Shown here: positions 18,355 to 26,330 of the stretch, one piece after another | Position numbering within the stretch: the first letter of the stretch is position 1 | Layout of the letters: each line of letters starts with the position of its first letter | Assembly (NCBI RefSeq): GCF_036248275.1 | Contig: NZ_CP109181.1 | Span: 2,356,001-2,420,000, forward strand | Source: Streptomyces sp. NBC_01716 | GTDB taxonomy: Bacteria; Actinomycetota; Actinomycetes; Streptomycetales; Streptomycetaceae | Reading direction: 5' to 3' | DNA length: 64,000 nucleotides | The notes under the pieces: model-generated | Databases searched by the model: none | What the model saw: only the letters and a program-made list of their open reading frames with translations | Told to the model about the DNA's origin: nothing | Translations under genes and position numbers: made by a program

Positions 18355-19290
18355 ACCGGCTTCGACGAACGCTTCCTGACCCGCAACGGCCTCGCCGCCC
18401 AGCAGCTCGCCGCCCTGCTGCTCAACCATGAGCCGGACGCCCGCCTGCCCCGTGTGCGTGACTTCGCCGAAGAGCTGGGCGTCGGGAACGGCACGGTTCA
18501 GGCCGCGCTCCAGCTCCTGGAGACGGCAGGCGCGATCCGTACGACGGCGCGCGGTCACCTCGGTACGTTCCTCGTCGACTCGGACCGTTCGGTCCTCTGG
18601 CGGCTCTCGGGGCTCGGCACGCTCCTGGCGGCGATGCCGCTGCCGTACTCGCACCGTTACGAGGGTCTGGCCACCGGACTGCGCGCCGCGTTCGAGCAGG
18701 CAGGGGCGCCTTTCGCAATCACGTTCATGCGCGGCGCCGGAGCCCGCACCACCGCTCTGGTCGAGGGCAAGGTCGACTTGGTGGTCCTCTCGCGCTTCGC
18801 CGCGGACCGGCTGATCGATGAGCGCCCCGTCGAACTCGTCGCGGACCTCGGACCCGCGACGTACGTCGGGGCGCACGGGCTGCTGCTACGGCAGGGCGCG
18901 ACCCTGGAGACCGACGGACTGCGCGTCGCCGTCGACCACGCCTCCGAGGACCAGCGGATGCTCGCGGAGCGCGTGTTCGCCGGGCGCTCCGACATCCGGT
19001 GGGTCGAGGCGTCGTACATGCAGCTGCGCGATCTGTTCGCGCACGACCATGTCGACGCGACGCTGTGGAACCTCGACGAGGTACAGGACCGACTCGGCGC
19101 CGGCGTGCACGTGCTGCCGCTGGGCGACGAGGTGACTCGCGACCTGTCGCTGCGCAACTCGAGCGCCGCGATCATCGGAAGGACCGAGGGGGCGAAGGCA
19201 CTCGGCGCCGTTCGCGACTCCCTTGACCTGTCACTCATCACCGACTGCCAGGCCGAGGTGCTGCGGGGTGAGCGCGCCCCGTCGTACTGA
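18352..19290 (+). CDS. yhfZ: YhfZ-like GntR-type regulator with ligand-binding domain
   Basis: A 312-residue regulator. The N-terminal winged helix (residues 18-65: RLPRVRDFAEELGVGNGTVQ, ETAGAIRTTARGHLGTFLVD) is GntR-like. The rest resembles a type-2 periplasmic-binding-protein fold (RYEGLATGLRAAFEQAGAPF, ATYVGAHGLLLRQGAT), likely an effector-sensing domain. The start is set at GTG 18352 because the promoter elements upstream would fall inside any longer reading frame and the added residues are not family-like. As first gene of the yhf-type cluster with matching sites before itself and yhfY, it is the probable local regulator. Family assignment is from recognition of E. coli YhfZ-type sequence and gene context. 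Confidence 0.8.
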   Translation: MTGFDERFLTRNGLAAQQLAALLLNHEPDARLPRVRDFAEELGVGNGTVQAALQLLETAGAIRTTARGHLGTFLVDSDRSVLWRLSGLGTLLAAMPLPYSHRYEGLATGLRAAFEQAGAPFAITFMRGAGARTTALVEGKVDLVVLSRFAADRLIDERPVELVADLGPATYVGAHGLLLRQGATLETDGLRVAVDHASEDQRMLAERVFAGRSDIRWVEASYMQLRDLFAHDHVDATLWNLDEVQDRLGAGVHVLPLGDEVTRDLSLRNSSAAIIGRTEGAKALGAVRDSLDLSLITDCQAEVLRGERAPSY

Positions 19291-19363
19291 CCGCCCCCGC
19301 CCGCCCCGCCCCGTCGGGGCATGGCCGGCACTACATCGGGAGAGAAAGAGGAAGTCGAGCCTC

Positions 19364-19400
19364 TGCTCAAAATCCAAAATCCTGGTTACTGTCGTATCAG
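19364..19400 (+). promoter_or_regulatory. yhfY-yhfW promoter with second copy of the operator
   Basis: -10 TACTGT (19387-19392) with a 17-nt spacer to a weak -35 TGCTCA (19364-19369). The core 19372-19393 repeats the yhfZ promoter core with a single change (CCAA for CCAG in the left half-site). The predicted start at about 19399 leaves an 18-nt leader containing GGAGAAGG before the yhfY ATG. The same geometry as the yhfZ promoter suggests common control. Confidence 0.7.
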
Positions 19401-19416
19401 AGGAGAAGGGACCGCC

Positions 19417-19803
19417 ATGGACGACCAGCTCGCTCTGCGCATCCAACTGTTCCGCGAGGGCGGCCAAGTCCGGCCCGAGGCCGCCGCGTTCGTGACGGCC
19501 GAGCTGGACGCCCTGGCCGCCGAGGGCCGCACTGTGACCGAAGAGACAGCCGGCACGCTCACCAGCCATCTCATGATGGCTCTTACCAGGCTGCTCAACG
19601 GCGAGTCGATCGAGGCATTCCCCACCGACTCCGAGATCGCCGCAGAGCTCGCGGGACACCCGGACGCGGTGGCACGGGCGCGCGCCGTCTCCGCACGCGC
19701 GGCCTCGGAACTCGGCGCGCCTCTTCCCGACTCCGAGATCAACTTCCTCGGACTGCATCTCGCCCTGCTCGACCGGAACTCGCCCCCACGGCACGAGACA
19801 TGA
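19417..19803 (+). CDS. yhfY: YhfY-like PRD-domain-like protein
   Basis: A 128-residue helical protein. It resembles a stand-alone PRD (PTS regulation domain): a conserved His within LTSHLMMALTRLLNGES and a second region ending in SEINFLGLHLALL, the typical end of a PRD with its second His. PRDs sense phosphorylation by HPr/EIIB in known regulators, but here there is no DNA-binding domain. It starts at ATG 19417 with GGAGAAGG 8 nt upstream. It has its own promoter and is followed 13 nt later by yhfU. Confidence 0.7.
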   Translation: MDDQLALRIQLFREGGQVRPEAAAFVTAELDALAAEGRTVTEETAGTLTSHLMMALTRLLNGESIEAFPTDSEIAAELAGHPDAVARARAVSARAASELGAPLPDSEINFLGLHLALLDRNSPPRHET

Positions 19804-19816
19804 GAAGGAACCAGCC

Positions 19817-20173
19817 ATGACGAAGATCCTCACCGGTGGCGTCGGCAAGGCCGAGGTCACGGACACCGTCAAAAAGCTCGGCCTCGACGGCATCGAGATC
19901 GTGGCCTCCAACGACATGGACGCCGCGATGAAGCTCCGCGGCGGCCAGGCCGACTACTTCCTCGGCACCTGCCACACCGGCGCCGGCGCCTCCCTCGGCG
20001 TACTGGTCGGACTGCTCGGCAAGCCCGCCTGCCACACCTTCGGCCGCTCCGTTCCCACGGAGGACGAGGTGAACGCCCTGCTGGCGGAAGGCAAAAAGGT
20101 CTTCGGCTTCGCCATCGACCAGATCGACGTGATCGCCCCACTCATGGCCCGCGCCATCGCCGCGCGCGGCTGA
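19817..20173 (+). CDS. yhfU: YhfU-like DUF2620 family protein
   Basis: A 118-residue protein (MTKILTGGVGKAEVTDTVKK start) of the DUF2620/YhfU type. Gly-rich segments YFLGTCHTGAGASLGVLVGL and a conserved ACHTFGR motif are visible, with no signal peptide. Function unknown. It always accompanies the YhfT transporter in the clusters I know of, so a transport-associated role is a reasonable guess. ATG 19817 is preceded by GAAGGA. Confidence 0.75.
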   Translation: MTKILTGGVGKAEVTDTVKKLGLDGIEIVASNDMDAAMKLRGGQADYFLGTCHTGAGASLGVLVGLLGKPACHTFGRSVPTEDEVNALLAEGKKVFGFAIDQIDVIAPLMARAIAARG

Positions 20174-20263
20174 CGGCCCCGTACGAACCCGCAAGGGCTC
20201 GACAGACCTCGTAAGACCCCGCGCCGGGCCAGGCCCCCGCCGGGCACTGAGGAGTGAAATCCC

Positions 20264-21688
20264 GTGAACAGCGTCCTCGCAGCGAGCTCGACAGACCTCG
20301 ACTTCTCGCTGGCACAGCAACTGACGGTGATAGCGCTGTGTGCGCTGACCGCGTTCATCTCCCATATGGCACTGGCCGTCTTCAACGACGGCGTGCGGCC
20401 CTTCATGCTCGACTTCATACAGGGGCGGTCCACGCGCAACGCCACCACCGCCGTGTCCTTCGGTCTCTCCGCCGGCTTCATCTTCGGTCTCGGCGCCCCG
20501 ATGGCACTGTCCACCGGTGTGCTCAACCCGTGGCTGGTCTTCCTGCCCACCGACATCCTGGGCATCCTGTCGCCCAAGAAGTGGATCGCGCCGCTGCTCG
20601 GTGGGGCGTGGGGCGCCGTGGTCGTGTTCGGCCTCAACGGGGCCAACAGCCTCGCGCACGACCTGCCAGTCGACTTCCTGACCGCGCTCCAGCAGATGTC
20701 GACCCCGATCCTGTTCCTCTTCACGCTCTTTCCGGTGCTCGCCATCACCAAGCAGTTCGGGCGGCTACGGGGCGGGGTGGCCGCAGTCGTGGAGCTGGCG
20801 CTCGTCGTGATGACGATGAAGGTCTGGCCGGATGTCTTCCCCGGCTCGATCGCGATGGCCGTCGGCGTCCTGACGCTCATCGGCTTCGCGGTCAACAAGG
20901 ACCTGACGCAGCGGAAGTTGGAGCGGGCGGAGGCCGCGAAGGCTGTCGCGGCGGAGGCGGTGGCGGCCAGCGAGTTGCTCTCAGATGAGAAGGCGGCGAA
21001 GGCGTCGGGGAAGAACGGGGCGGCGGACGGCGCGAACGACGCGGACGATCCGATGGCCTCCCTCTTCAGCGCGAGCGCGCTGCGGCTGCGCCGCTATCTG
21101 CCGCTGTTCATGCTGCTCGGGGCCGGCGTCTGTGTACTGGCCCAGGCGCATGTGTTCGGCGGCGGCGAGGCGACGAGCTTCCTGATCGCCAAGGGCGACT
21201 ACTCGGAGGCCGCCCAGGTGGACTTCTACCGGGCGTTCGGCTTCGTACCGCTCATCGCGACGACCGCGCTCGCCTCCGGCGCGTACGGCATCGCGGGCTT
21301 CACCTTCGTCTACCCCATCGGCTACCTGATGCCGAACCCCTTCCTCGCCGCCGTCGTCGGCGCGGCGGTCTTCGCCGTCGAGGTACTGGCGCTCTCGGCC
21401 ATCGGCCGGGTCCTCGGGAAGCTGCCGAGCGTGCGTGACTCCTCCGAGCACCTGCGCAGCGCGATCGGCGACGCGCTGGGGCTCGCGATCCTCTTCGGCT
21501 CTCTGATGGCCGCCAACGTCATGGGAGGGGGCCTCGGCATCCTCATCGTCGGCGGGCTGTATCTGCTGAACGAGTCGATGGGCCGCCCCGTGGTGCGGAT
21601 GGCGGCGGCGCCCGCCGCTGTCATCGTCGGCGGCGTGCTGCTGAACATCCTCTACTGGCTGGATCTGTTCACGCCGATCAAGGGATAG
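20264..21688 (+). CDS. yhfT: YhfT-like integral membrane transporter
   Basis: A 474-residue membrane protein with about 10-12 hydrophobic helices. Conserved-looking stretches include FISHMALAVFNDGVRPFMLD and SAGFIFGLGAPMALSTGVLN. A hydrophilic low-complexity loop rich in Ala/Lys/Asp (about residues 208-265) divides it into two halves. It starts at GTG 20264 with GAGGAG 9 nt before. YhfT has no characterised substrate; in this cluster it would import (or export) the compound handled by the downstream enzymes. Confidence 0.78.
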   Translation: MNSVLAASSTDLDFSLAQQLTVIALCALTAFISHMALAVFNDGVRPFMLDFIQGRSTRNATTAVSFGLSAGFIFGLGAPMALSTGVLNPWLVFLPTDILGILSPKKWIAPLLGGAWGAVVVFGLNGANSLAHDLPVDFLTALQQMSTPILFLFTLFPVLAITKQFGRLRGGVAAVVELALVVMTMKVWPDVFPGSIAMAVGVLTLIGFAVNKDLTQRKLERAEAAKAVAAEAVAASELLSDEKAAKASGKNGAADGANDADDPMASLFSASALRLRRYLPLFMLLGAGVCVLAQAHVFGGGEATSFLIAKGDYSEAAQVDFYRAFGFVPLIATTALASGAYGIAGFTFVYPIGYLMPNPFLAAVVGAAVFAVEVLALSAIGRVLGKLPSVRDSSEHLRSAIGDALGLAILFGSLMAANVMGGGLGILIVGGLYLLNESMGRPVVRMAAAPAAVIVGGVLLNILYWLDLFTPIKG

Positions 21689-21748
21689 GTGGGCAACTCC
21701 GCGGACTCGCCGCGGAGAACACGCACGACACAGGAAGGCCCTCGCACC

Positions 21749-22741
21749 ATGCAGCACCCAGACCCCGGCGACCCCGGCACTGGCACCGGCGTCGCACAGC
21801 CGCGCCGGCTGCGCACCGTCACCGGCCCGTTGGCCGTCTCAGCCGTACGGGGCCCCGTACTCGCCCACGAACACCTCGTGCTCGATCTCGACCACGCCGG
21901 TGACGGCGCGGCGGTTCTCGACGCGGACCTGCACAGGCCCGCCGTCGTCGCGGAACTGACGGCCCTGCGCGAGGAGCACGGCCTCGGCCTGGTCGTCGAG
22001 CTGACCTGCCGGGGCATGGGCCGCGATCCGCAGGCCCTGGCCCGGATCTCCGCGGAGTCGGGGGTGCCGGTGGTGGCCGCCACGGGCTGGTACTACGAGC
22101 CGTTCCACCCCGCGGAGCTTGACGGGGCGAGCGTCGAGGAGCTGACCGCGACGCTCGTAGGGGAGATCGACGACGGTTTCGGCGACACCGGGATCCGCCC
22201 CGGCGTACTCGGCGAGATCGGCAGCCACGGCGACTCACCGACCGGGCCGGAGACCCGCGCCCTGCTCGCTGCGGCGCACGCCGCGCTCGCCACGGGGCTG
22301 TCGGTCGCCACTCACGCACAGCTCGGCCGCGGCGGGCTCGCGCAGTTGGAGCTGCTCACCGGCGCGGGGCTCGCCCCCCACCGGATCTCGCTGGGCCACC
22401 AGGACCTGCTCGACGCCCCGGCGGTGCACCGTGAGCTGGCGGCGAGCGGGGCGTATGTCGCCTTCGACACCGTCGGCAAGGAGAGCTACCAGAGCGACAC
22501 CGTGCGGCTGCGTCTCCTGTTGGCGCTGTTGGAGGCCGGTCACGCCGATCGGGTCCTGCTCAGCTGCGACATCTCCCGGCACGCGTATCTGCGCTCGGAG
22601 GGCGGCCAGGGCTACGGGCATCTCTTCCGGTCCTTCCTGCCCCGGGTGCGCGCGGCCAGTGTGAACGAGGACCTGATCGATCTGATGACACGGCGCAATC
22701 CGCTCCGGTTCCTGACCGGTGCGGACACGAAGGAGGCCTGA
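21749..22741 (+). CDS. php: Phosphotriesterase homology protein (Php/YhfV-like)
   Basis: A 330-residue amidohydrolase-superfamily protein. All expected metal ligands are visible: HxH in LAHEHLVLD (His40, His42), bridging Glu156 in VLGEIGSHG, His189 in VATHAQLG, His217 in ISLGHQDLL, and Asp274 in LLSCDISRHAY. The set indicates a binuclear metal hydrolase of the phosphotriesterase/lactonase group; the natural substrate of E. coli Php is unknown. I chose ATG 21749 (GGAAGG 9 nt upstream). A GTG directly after the yhfT stop (21689) would add 20 non-conserved residues. It is coupled to yhfS, 1 nt downstream. Confidence 0.85.
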   Translation: MQHPDPGDPGTGTGVAQPRRLRTVTGPLAVSAVRGPVLAHEHLVLDLDHAGDGAAVLDADLHRPAVVAELTALREEHGLGLVVELTCRGMGRDPQALARISAESGVPVVAATGWYYEPFHPAELDGASVEELTATLVGEIDDGFGDTGIRPGVLGEIGSHGDSPTGPETRALLAAAHAALATGLSVATHAQLGRGGLAQLELLTGAGLAPHRISLGHQDLLDAPAVHRELAASGAYVAFDTVGKESYQSDTVRLRLLLALLEAGHADRVLLSCDISRHAYLRSEGGQGYGHLFRSFLPRVRAASVNEDLIDLMTRRNPLRFLTGADTKEA

Positions 22742-22742
22742 G

Positions 22743-23846
22743 ATGCCCGTACAACTGCCGCGGACCTTCCCCCTGGCGACGATCCCGCTGGACGACGCGG
22801 TCCGCATGCAGTTCCGGCTGCTGGAGTGCACCGCCGCGCAGTTCGAGGGTCAGCAGCTCTTCGAAGCGGACGCGGGCGTGGTGCCGGACCTGGGCCGGCC
22901 CCGTACCACCGCGCGGGTCGAGGCGGTGCTGGCGGACTTCTTCGGTGCCGAGGATGCCGCGCTGGTGCAGGGCGCGGGTACGGGCGCCATCCGCGCCGCG
23001 CTCCAGGGCGCGGTCGGCCCCGGCGACCAGCTGCTGATCCACCGGGCGCCGGTGTACCGCACGACGGCGGTGACGCTGCGCGGGCTCGGAGTCCGCACCG
23101 TCGAGGCGGACTTCAACGACGCCGCGGCGCTGCGCCGGACCCTGGACTCGGGTGAGTTCGGCTGGGCGTACGTCCAGCACAGCCGGCAGCGGCTCGCCGA
23201 CTCGTACGACGCGGGGGACGTCCTCGCGGCCTGCCGCGCCGCGGGGGTGCGCACGATCGTGGACGACAACTACGCGGTCATGCGCGCCCCGTCGGCCGGT
23301 GTGGAGCTGGGCGCCGACGCCTCGTGCTTCTCGCTCTTCAAGCTGCACGGGCCTGAGGGGGTCGGCGCCGTCGTCGGGGCAGCCGACCTCGTGGAGCGTG
23401 TGCGCGCCGACAACTACTCGGGCGGCGGCCAAGTGCAGGGTCACCAAGCGCTCGACGCGCTGCGCGCGCTCACCCACGTCCCCGTCATGTGGGCCGTCCA
23501 GTCGCAGGTCGGCGCCGAGATCGCGGACCGCCTCGCCGCCGGTGAGGTGCCCGGCGTGGCGGAGGTACGGATCGCCAACGCGCAGGACCGCTGTCTGCTC
23601 GTACGCCTCGACCGCCCCGTCGCGCGCGAACTGCCCGCCGCCGCGGCACGCCACGGCGCCGCGCCGTACCCCGTAGGCTCCAACTCCCGCTACGAGATCG
23701 CCCCGCTCTTCTACCGGCTGTCCAGCTCGTCCCTCGACGACGCTCCGGAGCTCGCCGACCGGACCGTGCGGATCAACCCCATGCGGGCCGGCGCCGATCT
23801 GGTGATCGAGATCCTCCGCCGTTCGCTGCACGACCTGAAGGACTGA
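22743..23846 (+). CDS. yhfS: YhfS-like PLP-dependent enzyme (fold type I)
   Basis: A 367-residue aminotransferase/Cys-Met-metabolism-like PLP enzyme. The Schiff-base lysine is likely Lys200 in SCFSLFKLHGPEG, the PLP-pyridine Asp lies in IVDDNYAVM (174/175), and the phosphate loop is near QGAGTGAIRAAL. It is related to E. coli YhfS; substrate unknown. It probably acts on an amino-containing intermediate shared with YhfX. ATG 22743 comes 1 nt after the php stop, with GGAGG upstream. Confidence 0.85.
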   Translation: MPVQLPRTFPLATIPLDDAVRMQFRLLECTAAQFEGQQLFEADAGVVPDLGRPRTTARVEAVLADFFGAEDAALVQGAGTGAIRAALQGAVGPGDQLLIHRAPVYRTTAVTLRGLGVRTVEADFNDAAALRRTLDSGEFGWAYVQHSRQRLADSYDAGDVLAACRAAGVRTIVDDNYAVMRAPSAGVELGADASCFSLFKLHGPEGVGAVVGAADLVERVRADNYSGGGQVQGHQALDALRALTHVPVMWAVQSQVGAEIADRLAAGEVPGVAEVRIANAQDRCLLVRLDRPVARELPAAAARHGAAPYPVGSNSRYEIAPLFYRLSSSSLDDAPELADRTVRINPMRAGADLVIEILRRSLHDLKD

Positions 23847-23848
23847 CC

Positions 23849-25009
23849 GTGTTCCTGGACGCCATCCTGGCCCGCAACCCCGAGCTCGTCGACGTAGCGG
23901 TCTCGCTGCACCGCTCCGGCGCCGTACCGCCCGACACATACGTGATCGACGCCGACACCGTGGAGGCCAACGCCGCGCTACTGGCCGGTGAAGCCGAACG
24001 GCTCGGCCTGTCGCTCTGGTTCGTGGTCAAACAGATCGGCCGCAATCCGGCGCTGATCCGGTCCATCGCCCGGCACATCCCCCGATTCGCGGCGATCGAT
24101 CCGTACGAGGCACGGGTGCTGCACCAGGCGGGGGCACGGGCCGGCAACGTGGGCCATCTCGTACAGATCCCGCCCCGTCTGCTGCCCGAGATGCTCGGGC
24201 AGCGACCGGAGGCGGTGACGGTCTTCGACCTGGCCAACGCCCGCGCCGTCTCGGACGCCGCCCGGCAGCTGGGCTTCGTCCAGGACGTCCTCGTGCGCCT
24301 GGAGGGCACCGACAAGGTCTATCCGGGGCAGGAGGGCGGCGTGCCGCTCGCCGGGCTCGACGCCTTCGCCGCGGCGGCCGAAGCGTTCCCGGGCATCAGG
24401 ATCGCGGGCGTCACCGCGTTCCCCTGTGTGCTGTGCGACCCGTTGACCGGCGTGCCGACCCCCACGGAGAACTTCCAACTCGCGATCACCGCACGCGAGT
24501 TGCTTTCCGCGCGCGGGCACGAGGGCCTGAAGCTCAGCGCTCCCAGCGCCACTTCCGTGGCCACCCTGCCCCTTCTCGCCGAGCTGGGCGCCACGCACGG
24601 CGAACCGGGGCACGCCCTGACCGGGACGACCCCACTGCACGCGGTCGACCACCAGCAGCCCGAGCGCCCCGCCTACGTGTACATCAGCGAAGTCGCCCAC
24701 ACCCTCGCCGACGGACGGCCCGCGATCCACGGCGGCGGCTTCTACCCGCGCGCACGCATCCACGACGCCCTGCTGCCGCGCACCGGGCTGCGTCTTCCCG
24801 TACAGGACTCGCCCGCGGAGAACATCGACTACTACCGGCTGCTCCAACGCCCCACCGATGCCGCGGACGTTGAGGTCGGGGACACCGCCGTACTCGCCTT
24901 CCGCACCCAGATCTTCGTCACCCGCTCGACCGTCGCGGTCGTCGCCGGGCTCTCCACCGGAGAGCCCAGGCTGACCGGCCTGTACGACGCCCAGGGCCGG
25001 GCCCGGTAA
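23849..25009 (+). CDS. yhfX: YhfX-like PLP protein (alanine racemase N-domain fold)
   Basis: A 386-residue fold-type III PLP enzyme. The PLP lysine is Lys61 in LWFVVKQIGRNP, at the end of the first strand, as in alanine racemase. YVIDADTVEANAALL precedes it. A C-terminal beta domain with VEVGDTAVLAFRTQIFVTRS follows. It resembles E. coli YhfX; it could racemise or decarboxylate an amino acid. It starts at GTG 23849, two nt after the yhfS stop. The middle CVLCDPLTGVPTPTENF stretch has two Cys that might bind metal. Confidence 0.83.
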   Translation: MFLDAILARNPELVDVAVSLHRSGAVPPDTYVIDADTVEANAALLAGEAERLGLSLWFVVKQIGRNPALIRSIARHIPRFAAIDPYEARVLHQAGARAGNVGHLVQIPPRLLPEMLGQRPEAVTVFDLANARAVSDAARQLGFVQDVLVRLEGTDKVYPGQEGGVPLAGLDAFAAAAEAFPGIRIAGVTAFPCVLCDPLTGVPTPTENFQLAITARELLSARGHEGLKLSAPSATSVATLPLLAELGATHGEPGHALTGTTPLHAVDHQQPERPAYVYISEVAHTLADGRPAIHGGGFYPRARIHDALLPRTGLRLPVQDSPAENIDYYRLLQRPTDAADVEVGDTAVLAFRTQIFVTRSTVAVVAGLSTGEPRLTGLYDAQGRAR

Positions 25010-25022
25010 GGAGCCGAGCGCC

Positions 25023-26273
25023 ATGAGCACAACCGTGATCGTCGTCATCGACGGGTTCGGAGTCGGTGCGATGCCGGACGCGGGGACACTGCGGCCCGGC
25101 GATCTCACCGCCGACACCTGCGGGCACGTCCTCGACCACTGCCGCGCGGCACTGGGTCGGCCGCTCCGGCTGCCCGCGCTCGGGGAGTTGGGGCTCGGCC
25201 TCGTCCATCCGCATCCGGATCTCGCCCGCCGGACCAGCCGCCCCGTCGCCGCAGGGCGGGCAGCCCTCGGCTACCCCGGCGCCGACACCTTCGCCGGACA
25301 CCAGACCATGATGGGCGCGGACTTCAGCCGGGTGACGGTGGCCACGCTGGCCGGGCATCTCGACGAGGTGAGCGGCGCGCTGAAGGCGGCGGGACACCTT
25401 GTCGAGCCCCTGCGGGGGCAGCCGCTGCTGCTCGTCGACGGCGCCGTCCTGGTCCACGACAACCTGGAGGCCGACCCCGGCATCAACTGGAACGCCTCGG
25501 GCCGCCTGGACGAGCAGTCCTTCGACGGCATCCTCTCCATCGCCCGCACGGTGCGGGCGGTCGCGCCGGTCGCCCGCGTCATCGCCGTCGGGGGCCACGC
25601 GGACGGGCCGCTCGCCACGTACGTACGAGACGGTGACGGCGGCACCGTCGGGCTGGACACGCCGGCCACCGGCTTCTACCGCAACGGCGGGCTCCAGGTA
25701 CGTCATCTGGGCGTGGACCTCGACCACACCCGGCAGCTGCCCGACCTCGCCGCCCGCGCGGGCCTCCCGGTCACCCTCGTCGGCAAGGCGGCGGACATCC
25801 TGGCGTGCGAAGCCGCCGTACGGCGCCCCGCCGTCGCGACGGAGGAGGTGCTGGAACACACCCTGGCGGCGGTACGGGGCGGCGAAGGCGGCCTCCTGGT
25901 CGCGAACGTCCAGGAGACCGATCTCGCGGGCCATCAGCAGGACACGGGGCGCTACGGGAGCGTCCTGGAGCAGGTCGACGTGGGGCTCGCCAAGCTGGCG
26001 GGGCTGCTCACGGGGCCCGGCGACCGGCTGATCGTCACGGCCGACCACGGCAACGACCCGACGATCGGCCACGCGTATCACACGCGCGAGTACGTCCCCG
26101 TCCTGATCCACCGCCCCGACGCCGCGGGGATCGAACTCCTCCCGGACGCCGCGACGTTGGCGGACGTCGGGGCGACGGCCGCGGCGGCCCTCGGCCTGGA
26201 CGCGGACGCACTCACGACGGGGGCGACGCTCCTCGGCGGGCCGTCAGGCCGCCCGGCGGGGCCGCCGCAGTAG
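25023..26273 (+). CDS. yhfW: YhfW-like phosphopentomutase-family enzyme
   Basis: A 416-residue alkaline phosphatase-superfamily enzyme close to phosphopentomutase. Metal-binding motifs are present: VVIDGFGVGAMPDAG at the N-terminus, the Thr-containing ADTFAGHQTMMGADF expected to carry the phospho-residue, and TADHGNDPTIGHAYHTREYV near the C-terminus. Phosphopentomutase (DeoB) interconverts ribose 1- and 5-phosphate; this paralogue may handle another phosphosugar. It is the last gene of the cluster; ffh converges from the other side 57 nt later. Confidence 0.83.
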   Translation: MSTTVIVVIDGFGVGAMPDAGTLRPGDLTADTCGHVLDHCRAALGRPLRLPALGELGLGLVHPHPDLARRTSRPVAAGRAALGYPGADTFAGHQTMMGADFSRVTVATLAGHLDEVSGALKAAGHLVEPLRGQPLLLVDGAVLVHDNLEADPGINWNASGRLDEQSFDGILSIARTVRAVAPVARVIAVGGHADGPLATYVRDGDGGTVGLDTPATGFYRNGGLQVRHLGVDLDHTRQLPDLAARAGLPVTLVGKAADILACEAAVRRPAVATEEVLEHTLAAVRGGEGGLLVANVQETDLAGHQQDTGRYGSVLEQVDVGLAKLAGLLTGPGDRLIVTADHGNDPTIGHAYHTREYVPVLIHRPDAAGIELLPDAATLADVGATAAAALGLDADALTTGATLLGGPSGRPAGPPQ

Positions 26274-26277
26274 ACAC

Positions 26278-26306
26278 GGCGCCGTCCCGGCGTGCGGCGC
26301 GGCGCC
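26278..26306. terminator. Hairpin between convergent yhfW and ffh
   Basis: GGCGCCG (26278-26284) pairs with CGGCGCC (26300-26306) around a 15-nt loop, in the 57-nt gap between the two convergent stops. The stem is short for a terminator. Confidence 0.4.
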
Positions 26307-26330
26307 GCCTCCCCCGCCCGAAGTCGGGCC

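Noticed and set aside
21689..21748. Php start at GTG directly after the yhfT stop
   Set aside because: The added 20 residues look non-conserved and there is a better Shine-Dalgarno before ATG 21749.
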